Positions 52,501 through 61,500 of a stretch of DNA of 64,000 nt are shown piece after piece. This stretch comes from Diphasiastrum complanatum (lineage: Eukaryota; Streptophyta; Lycopodiopsida; Lycopodiales; Lycopodiaceae). Positions within the stretch are counted from its first letter, which is position 1. Every line of letters starts with the position of its first letter. The translations under genes and the position numbers were made by a program. The notes under the pieces are model-generated. The model saw only the letters and a program-made list of their open reading frames with translations. It did no database searches and was not told where the DNA came from. The DNA lies in assembly GCA_029204225.1 (NCBI GenBank), contig CM055105.1, positions 48,557,688 to 48,621,687 on the forward strand, in the 5' to 3' direction.

Positions 52501-55500
52501 ATGTGGCAAATCTTCAGGAAAAACATCTTTAAATTTAGACAATAAAGTTTCTAATTTACTGATTTTCTGCTGAATAGAACTGGAAATAGAAACTTCAGGA
52601 ATAAACTGAAAGTCACATAAGAATACCTGATGGTCTTCGTCTCCGATTAGCTGACAGAGTTCTGAACTGCAGACCATAGGGCTGTTGGGAACATCATGCT
52701 CCCCATGCAACTGGATCTCTCGGCCTTTATGCTGAAAGCTGAGGGTGTTCTCCTGATAGTTTCTGTGGAGGGAAGGTCCTAAACTGTAGAGCCAATCTCT
52801 CCCGAGAACAATGTCTGTTCGGTCCAGGTGCATTATCTGAAAGTTTATTTCATCTTGGTACCCCTGAATACCAAGATTTAACTTACTTACCATAGTTTCC
52901 CATATTTTTTTGTCTTCACCCTTAGCTAATGAAACTATGTACCTATGCTGACTAGGTACTTCTGGTAGTTTAAGCTTTTTAACCAGGGTGTGGGTGATGA
53001 AATTATGGGTTGCCCCATCATCAACCATGACTCTTACTGACTGGTTACCAACTTTCCCATGCATACGTACTAGGTCATGCGGCCCAAAGCTGAAGGGTCT
53101 CGCTAGCATTGCAGAGGTCAGCTGGCAACAGTGTTCATGATCTTCATGATACACTTTGATCTCGGAAGCTGCCGAGTCACTGGGGAAACATACAGTCTGA
53201 ACAAGATGAACTTGTTTTTTATCTTTTTTAGTGAAAGGCCCCTTGGGACACTGTCTGACTGTGTGTCCCTTGCCCATACACACAAAGCACAAACGTTCTT
53301 GTTTGGCTTTCTCAAAATCATCTGGTTTTAAGGGCTGTATGAGTGAAGGGCGTTTCTGAGGAGCTTCACCTTTAAATTTATCTTCTTTCTTTCTTTTTAA
53401 AAATTTCTTTTTAAATTGAAAGTCTTTCTGAGGAAGCTGCTCAGAAAGTGGTTGTTGTCTCGCTCTCTTCCTACCCACTGAATCATCATAGATTTGAGCA
53501 TATCTGAGAGCTTGCTCAAGGGTAGTAGGCGAGTTTCTCTGGACCTCTACTTTATATTCATCTTTGAGGCCACGGACAAATCCCCTGATTTTTTGATAGT
53601 CATCCATATTTTTAATCTTTAAAATTGCTTCTCGATACTGCGAGATATATTGGATGAGGGACTTGTCCATTACTGTTCTTTCCCAGGCTTCCCAGGCTCT
53701 ATCAAGTTCATTCTCTGGTAGAAATTCTCTTAGGAAAGCTTCTTCAAAAGCTTTCCATGACCGGGGAGTCTGCCCAGTCTCCTGGAGATTTAACCACCAC
53801 TTATAGGCCATAGGCCCTAAAGAAAGACTGGCCTCAATTGCTTGCAAATGGTCAGGGGTCTGTTTAAGAGCCTGAATGTTCTTCCATTTGCTGAGGAAGG
53901 TTTGTAGAATATCTGCATTTCTATCCTTCTCTTCCCCATTAAAAGTGGGAGGCTTTAAATCTTTAAAAACACTGGGGTGAGACCGTAAAGTCTCACCCGA
54001 AACTGATGGAAGTGGAGAAGGGGATAACTGAGAAGTGGAGGGAAGGCTTCCTTTCGCGGAGCTCAAAATCAAGTTTTTGAGTTCAGCGAACGAGTCGTCC
54101 ACACTGGACTTGAAATTGGCTAATGCCAGCTTCAGTTCATCCACTTCTGTTACCAATTGGAGGAACTGCTCCTTGGTAACCAGTTCGTCGAGTTCTTCGG
54201 CGAACTGTTCCTGTTCTTCTACTTCCATGGGTTCCTTCCCTTTTCTGTAAGCCAAGGCTTCTGTTTCAAGTTCGTCGAAGCCTCTCTCCTGGGGTTGATC
54301 AGGTCCCTGAGGAGTGGTCATCTTCGAAACTGAAAGAGAGCTACCTTAACTTCTGAAGGAAAAAAGTCTAAAAGACTAATTTACAACTGTACAAGGGAAA
54401 GGAAAGATGACTTAGCTGTTTCTGAGGACTGTACTTCCAAAGAAAGAATGAAGAGGAACCCTTTGAGCTCTTTTCCCCAAGATTTCAGACCTGTTGTTCC
54501 GAAAAATGCCAGTTTGAGGCTTCAAAACGGTGCTAAATTTCCCGGTTTTTTGAGGATAGTAGCTCGCTGGTCTGATTGCAATCCAATTTGTCCACAAAAA
54601 GGCAAATCTGAAGTCCAAAAACCCTTCTGAATTCTGAAATTTCAGAAGTCTCCTACTCGCTGATCTGGTAGGAATCCTCTTGCTCCAAATCTCTGACGTT
54701 GGGGCCCAAAAGCTTGTTGAAAAACCAGATTTTCAGAAGCACTGGCAGCGCTGGCCCTGCTCCTCTTTTTTGGCTTCCAACTCGCTGAGAACCAGTAACT
54801 TTTTCCCTGGAAATCGGATGTAGGTCTCTGACTGTACAGCGATGGAGGTGCTGGCTTCTTCCTACTCTAATTTCGCTGGGAAAACTATAGAGAATCCTTT
54901 GAACTCAGTGAGAAACAGCTGTTTTTTTCAGCGAGTTACCTACACTTGGAATCTGGCTCCTTGCTACTGTGATTTCTCAGTGGAAATCAGAAGTTTGAAG
55001 GCTGCTCCTACAGCGATCCTCCTCCTCTATTCCTCTCTGAGAATCTGAGAAACACTTCCTATCTTCTGATAGCTTTCTCTACTACTGTCCTGAACTCCCT
55101 AGGATGGAGATGGCTCTGATACCAGTGTAATAGATCCTAACACCACAGTAGGGCAAACACTAACTGATCCACCCAACCTTGCCTACTCCCTGATATAGAG
55201 TAAGCCCCTCCTAGCCCAGTGTGAGGACTGGTAGCATGCAACTGCCAAGTGTCGGCCACGTGGCACTGACGTGGCCGACTGCACGTTGGGACCCAACTGG
55301 GGGCCCTATCCTGCTGACAGGGTCCCTAGGCTGTGTTAGGCCCGCCATAGCTATGGACCGTGCTGGGGCACACTACTCACACTGTCTTGCCCTGTTGGTC
55401 ATGTACGCTGGACACGACCCTGACTGTGGTATCTGACCTATCTGTGTTCTCTAGGGTTCGGCACTGGTTACGAGCTCGTAACAGTGGTGAGCTTCATATG

Positions 55501-58500
55501 CCTCCAGGACCTTTGATCACGACGGTGCAACTGCGTAAGGTTCATTGTAAGTGCATGTATGTTTGCTTCTTGTATGATATGTGCTTGTGAGTCTGATGTA
55601 TGTCAAGAGAAAACTAACTTGACTAAGAAGCTAGATCGCCAAATTAGGGAGGAGTTCATGGATGTGTTCATGAATGAACCCCCATCTGTTTTACCCCCTA
55701 AAAGAAATGTGGAGCATAGAATTGAGTTAATTCCTGGATTATCTCCTGTTAATAGACCACCTTATAGAATGAGTCTGAAAGAGGAGCAGAAGCATAATTG
55801 AGGACTATCAAAGGGCAAGTAGGACCTAGCTTCTCCCCCTTTGCCTCTTCGATGACTTGCCCATGAAACTCTTGGCCATGGGATCAGTTAAATCCTTGGC
55901 CACTGGATCATCAATACTCAAACACCAAGCAGCAATGGTTGGAGCCTCATCCAAGTACGATCAATGTAACAACCACGATCATAGTAGTTTCACATGCACT
56001 TGCAAACAATTCATAGGTCTATTCTTCCAACCAATGAAACAATAAAAAGGTATTATGCTTTGTTCACACTTCCCAATCTAACCAAAGCTCATGCAATCGT
56101 ATATTGATCCAATAAACTATCATTGATTGCCACAAATTGAGATGCATTTTGAAAATCTTTATAATATGAATTTACCAAGACATGGTGATGCATAATAGTG
56201 AGATACTCCAACATATTAAGAATTTGAGCAATCATTTACCATTTGTTAATCCTTCATTGACGAATGAGAGCACTTAGAAAACCATGGAATCATGTGAAAG
56301 GAATTCCCCATGCTAATGCTCAAGACAACCATCTACATGAAGCTATCTCTTCCCTTTCTATGGTTTAGCGAGCTACTAGCATGCTTACTGAAACCATTAC
56401 ATAGATCCCACATGCATGCAAAGAAGACCCGAATGTTACCTATTTGCTATGCCCCTCTGTTTCCATGTGCCTCAACATCTTCAGATATGCAAAAAAATTC
56501 AGTCAAAATCTGAAAAAATAAAATATAAACATCATGGAGGAAAGCATTAGGAAAGCAACAAGATTCTTGGAAGTAGGATGCCCTCAACTACGGACAGTCA
56601 ATCTTGACTACCTGCACAAGAACCTTAAGAGTTCATCTGAATGTGAAAATGTAATGTATATTGAATAAACGACCTCTTTTGGGAGATGATGAACTCGTCA
56701 GCTCGTGTAATTGCTGCCACAACTTACAAAAGAGAGGAAAATTGGAGACCACAATGACAAGCATGTACAATATTCTAAAAGGCATTTGAACTTCACCAGG
56801 TAGCACACTAACAGTGGCTATCAAAATATTACATACGACATGCAAATAAGTAAATACCCATATCCACATAACCCGTCTTTTACCTGGCCTAGCATGAATA
56901 AACTTGTTGCTGCATCTGCTGCACATATACCTAAGACAAGAGCTCCTTCTGAAGTACTAGTCACTTTGTCAAAAGTCTCAGTTATTGCCAAAAGAAAAGC
57001 CGCATCAGAATTTGCAGCGACCATGTCACCATCTAGCATGGTACCCTTGGTGATTACAGCACAAATTTCACGATTGACAACCTGCAACCAGGGGAGTACT
57101 GCTAGAGTCACTTCAGAAACAATTGACATAAAAACAAAGATATGATTCTATGGCCTTCGTTAAAGCCAAAATGCAAGCATTAATTCAAATGTTAAAGATA
57201 GGGATATTTGACCTTGTCTTTGGCACCTGTTTCCTTTCTACGTTGTTCTAGCTGCTCAGGTGTCTCTATTTGCTCAACAACAAGGACCCTATAACCCTGT
57301 CAGTCACAAGCCAAGTTGTCAAGGGACATGTCTCTAAATGCTCAATTTTTGTCTTTAACGACAAATAATTCTTGTCCTTAACAACAAAAAATTCGTGGTA
57401 AAAAGTTTGCAAACCTTTCGAGCTAATTTTTCCACATTGTCGGAATAGTTCTTCTCAGGAAAGCCACAGTGTGGTTGATTGCCCTGGAAATGACAGAAAA
57501 AGTTCAAGTAGCTTCTGACACCCACGAGCACTCTAGCCAAGCAATTCAAAAGTGTTCTCAGGCATACATTCTCAACAACAATGACATGGAACCAGCAAGT
57601 AAAGCTAAAGTAACTTCAATGTGCAATGCATGTTATCAACTTCAATGTGCAACAGCACACATGCATGTTATCAACATCCTAGATATTCAACCTAAATGTA
57701 TATTAACATCCTCCCAGTATGGAAAGCTCGCCCCTAATGAAGGACCAAGCTTCGAGTGTAGAATAAAGCCAATCAAGAATTTTGCAGCTTCTTAATTGAA
57801 TGTAAGCTAATCTGCAATTTGCATATATTATCTTTGAAATGTAGAGAATATAGACGAGGTCGCCGAGTGGCCACTGAGACGTGTACAATTTACAAGGCTT
57901 GAAAATTGAGTCCTTTTTAGGTTTTAACAGTAAGATTGATCAGTTAAGCACTAGCTGCAATCACAACATGCCTTTCAAATTTGAACCCATGCATCCACAA
58001 ATAAATCATATTATTCTGCATCTAAAGTTATCCCAATGATCAAGGCATTACACAACTACCTTCTTTTACTGCATGCGCCCTTCAAAAGTGGGTTTCAGAG
58101 AGTTCACTTCCCATACTAACTTAGGGCAGGGTGGGTTAATTTCGAAGCATGCTTTCAAGGGGGGGCAATGGTAGTGTCATTATCTTCCTTACTCTTTTGA
58201 TAGCTAGATGGCCTCAAGGGAAGAAGGCAAGTACCTTATAGGCGTGAATTACCATTAAGGGCTACAGCCATTGTTCACAAATTCCAGCCAGAATCTGTAA
58301 ACACGGTTACTCTTTTATTATCTCTCTCCGTTGGTGGTTTCCGCTCTGGAAACCGGGTTTTTCTGCCCATTTCCAGAACTCAGTTCTTTTTAGATGGGTC
58401 CACTTGTTTAGAACTGTTTCCAGGCAAATTACTTGTCAGTTCAACGTTTGAATTCCCAACCTGTCAGTGGGATGAAACAGTTTCGTCCAATCCAGCTACA

Positions 58501-61500
58501 TGCATTTACAAGCCATGTAACCAATCCTTGCTCAACAGATTAGCGTTCTGAATTAGGGAGCAATCAACAAATCCATTTACCAAACTATTCTAAGAAATCA
58601 GGAAACATAAAAGCATCAAGATTAAATTACACCACAAGAAACAAGAATCAAGAAACAAACTACCTACAGCATACTAGCATCCCAAGAGTCAAGAAACACC
58701 CATTTCTTGATGCCTGGAATACCCAAGAACAATCAAGGACAGGATTGTTGGTGAATATGCAAGATCAGATCCACAATCTCAGCCTATGTAGTTTACCTGC
58801 ATGCTGAAATTACATAAACAAGAAACAAGAACGCTAATTAATCCACATCTACATTCTACATTGCAAGAAAGAAAGCAAGAAATCTAATTAATCCACAACC
58901 ACAACAAGAAATCAAAGCATGTTCATAGGAATTTCACTCAAGACAATAGCCATGAACAAGGAAGGAGCTTCTCCCTCACAAGAGAGGGGGGCCCTTAAAT
59001 AAGCAAGAGGGCTGTCCATGTGGAGCCTAAGTGGCAATTCCACTAATTTAAAAATTACATGTGGAAATAGCCCTTCCCTCCTACATGGTCGTTCCTTCTC
59101 TAGGATTCACCTGTAGGCTCACATAGAAATAATCTGTCATCCTAGCTAGTAATCCTCGGCTCTCATGCTCGGCTCTCAGCTTCTTCTGCTCTCCTCCTTC
59201 TGAGACCTCCTCAGTCTTGGGTGAGAGATGCTCTGTGTTTCAGCTTGGCTCGGCATCTGGGGATTCTCTGAAATCTGCTAACATTATCCACCCCTAATCT
59301 GTTGCAGGATCCACTGCAACACATGTCAGGTGAGGTCGTTCCGCTTGGCACTTGGAAAAGCATGGAACTTCGTTCGCTTCCGTAAAACCAGGTGCTTATT
59401 GTCCGCAAAACTGTTCCGCATAAATGGAGATTTCTCAATGGCCACTACATTCCAGCCCTCTTGAGAACCTCTTGCGAGTCTCGCTCGCCTCGTCGGCTTG
59501 CCGTCTGTTTCCGCTCGCTCATTTTTCTCCCTAGGGCTTCAAATACTTGGAAGCAGAGCTTACTTCCGTAGTTTAGCGGCCCCGGGTATTCACGTATCTT
59601 CTCGCCCAAGAACAATCAAGGACAGGATTGTTGGTGAATATGCAAGATCAGATCCACAATCTCAGCCTATATAGTTTACCTGCATGCTGAAATTACACAA
59701 ACAAGAAACAAGAAAGCTAATCCACATCTACATTCCACATTGCAAGAAAGAAAGCAAGAAATCTAATTAATCCACAACCACAACAAGAAATCAAAGCATG
59801 TTCATAGGAATTTCACTCAAGACAATAGCCATGAACAAGGAGCTTCTCAATTGTCAAGAACTCGTGGAGGATCTTCTTTATTCATGCAAGAGAAATGATA
59901 ATACAATAAAAAGCTCCCTCACAAGAGAGGGGGGCCCTTAAATAAGCAAGAGGGCTGCCCATGTGGAGCCTAAGTGGCAATTCCACTAATTTAAAAATTA
60001 CATGTGGAAATAGCCCCTCCACTAGAGGTCACCATCAAAAGGTGGCTCACTCTAATTTATACTTATTTACATTGCCTAGGAATTGCCTAGGAACATTACT
60101 AGCTCCTACATGGTCGTTCCTTCTCTGGGATTCACCATGTAGGCTCACATAGAAATAATCTGTCATCCTAGCTAGTAATCCTCGGCTCTCAGCTTCTTCT
60201 GCTCTCCTCCTTCTGAGACCTCCTCGGTCTTGGGTGAGAGATGCTCTGTGTTTCAGCTTGGCTCGGCATCTGGGGATTCTCTGGAATCTGCTAACAGAAA
60301 TTTGCCTACCCCCTTTCAGGAGGCATGGACTGGTAAGCTATACTTTGGGATTGCTTGGCCTCGCATAGCTAGCTGGATGGCCTGGGCCTTCTTTCTCGTA
60401 TTGGTGTTATACATACCATCCACATGATTTTAATAGAGCATATACTCTGAATTAAACATGTAAAAGATGCTTGCACATTAAAATACTGATTGTTTTACAG
60501 CTTGATCTGTTTTAGCTTTTACTCCCTGCCCCAGCTATTTACAGCTTCATGCACAGATGTTCTTTTTGTGAAATACCGAAATGGCTAAATCACCGGCCCG
60601 TGGTGACCTTTGTAAAAGAATTGTAGATAAAAAGGTTATTAGAAGCGACATAAGTGGAAGGAGTGTCCACGTAACCCTTCCTGAACAACTTATAGGTTGC
60701 AAGTTGAGAAGGTAGATCCGATAAAGATTGAAGAGCTTGAACAGGCAAAACCTCAAGGTGCTCCATGACTCATGAATGTGTCGGTGATTCGCAAGGTGGA
60801 TTCAGTTCTTTTGCCACAGTTATTGAGAGCGGCACAATATAGGTAACAATTTCCTTGTACTTCTTTAGTTGTCTACTTGTGAATATGATGTATGTTTGAT
60901 CACGGTGACGTGATTGCATAAGGTTCATTGTAAGTGTATGTATGTATGTTTCTTGTATGATGTCTATTTCTGTTTGTGAATATGATGTATGTCAAAAACA
61001 AACTTACCTTACTAAGAACCCAGGTCAGATTACGAAGGAGGGACGCGTTCATTAATGAACTTCCATCTATTTTACCCCCTAAGAGAAATGTGAAACATAA
61101 GATTAAGTTAATTCCTAGATCATCTCTTGTTAATACCACCTTATAAAATGATTCTGAAAGAGGAAGAAGAGGTCAGAAACATGATTGAGGACCATCTCAC
61201 CAAAGGGTAGGTAAGACCTAACTTCTCCCCCTTTGCCTCTCTGATCATTCTGGTAAAAAAGGAAAATAGGTCTTGGAGGATGTGTGTGGATTATCGAGAC
61301 TTGAACAAGATAATTGTTAAGCATCATTATCCTATGCCACGAATAGATGATCTTTTAGATGCCCTCCATGGGGCTACAGTGTTTAGCAAAATTGACTTGA
61401 AGAGTGATTACCATTAGGTGAGTGTTCGTGAAGAGGACATCCATAAGACTACCTTCTGGACTCGCTTTGAGCACTATGAACTTCTAGTTATGCCCTTTGG

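Larger units (their letters stand above)
49174..55483 (-). mobile_element. Gypsy-1C, nearly intact chromoviral LTR retrotransposon (6,310 bases)
   Basis: The 358-base LTRs (49174-49531 and 55126-55483) differ at 3 positions. Perfect target duplication GTGGT lies at 49169-49173 and 55484-55488. The primer site TGGTATCAGAGCC (55124-55112) and polypurine tract AAGGGGGAGGGAG (49544-49532) are in place. The leader is about 790 bases. One reading frame fills the interior and is interrupted by a single stop. It lies in Gypsy-3A within the 16.4-kb MSH6 intron and in the same orientation as MSH6. Confidence 0.97.
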
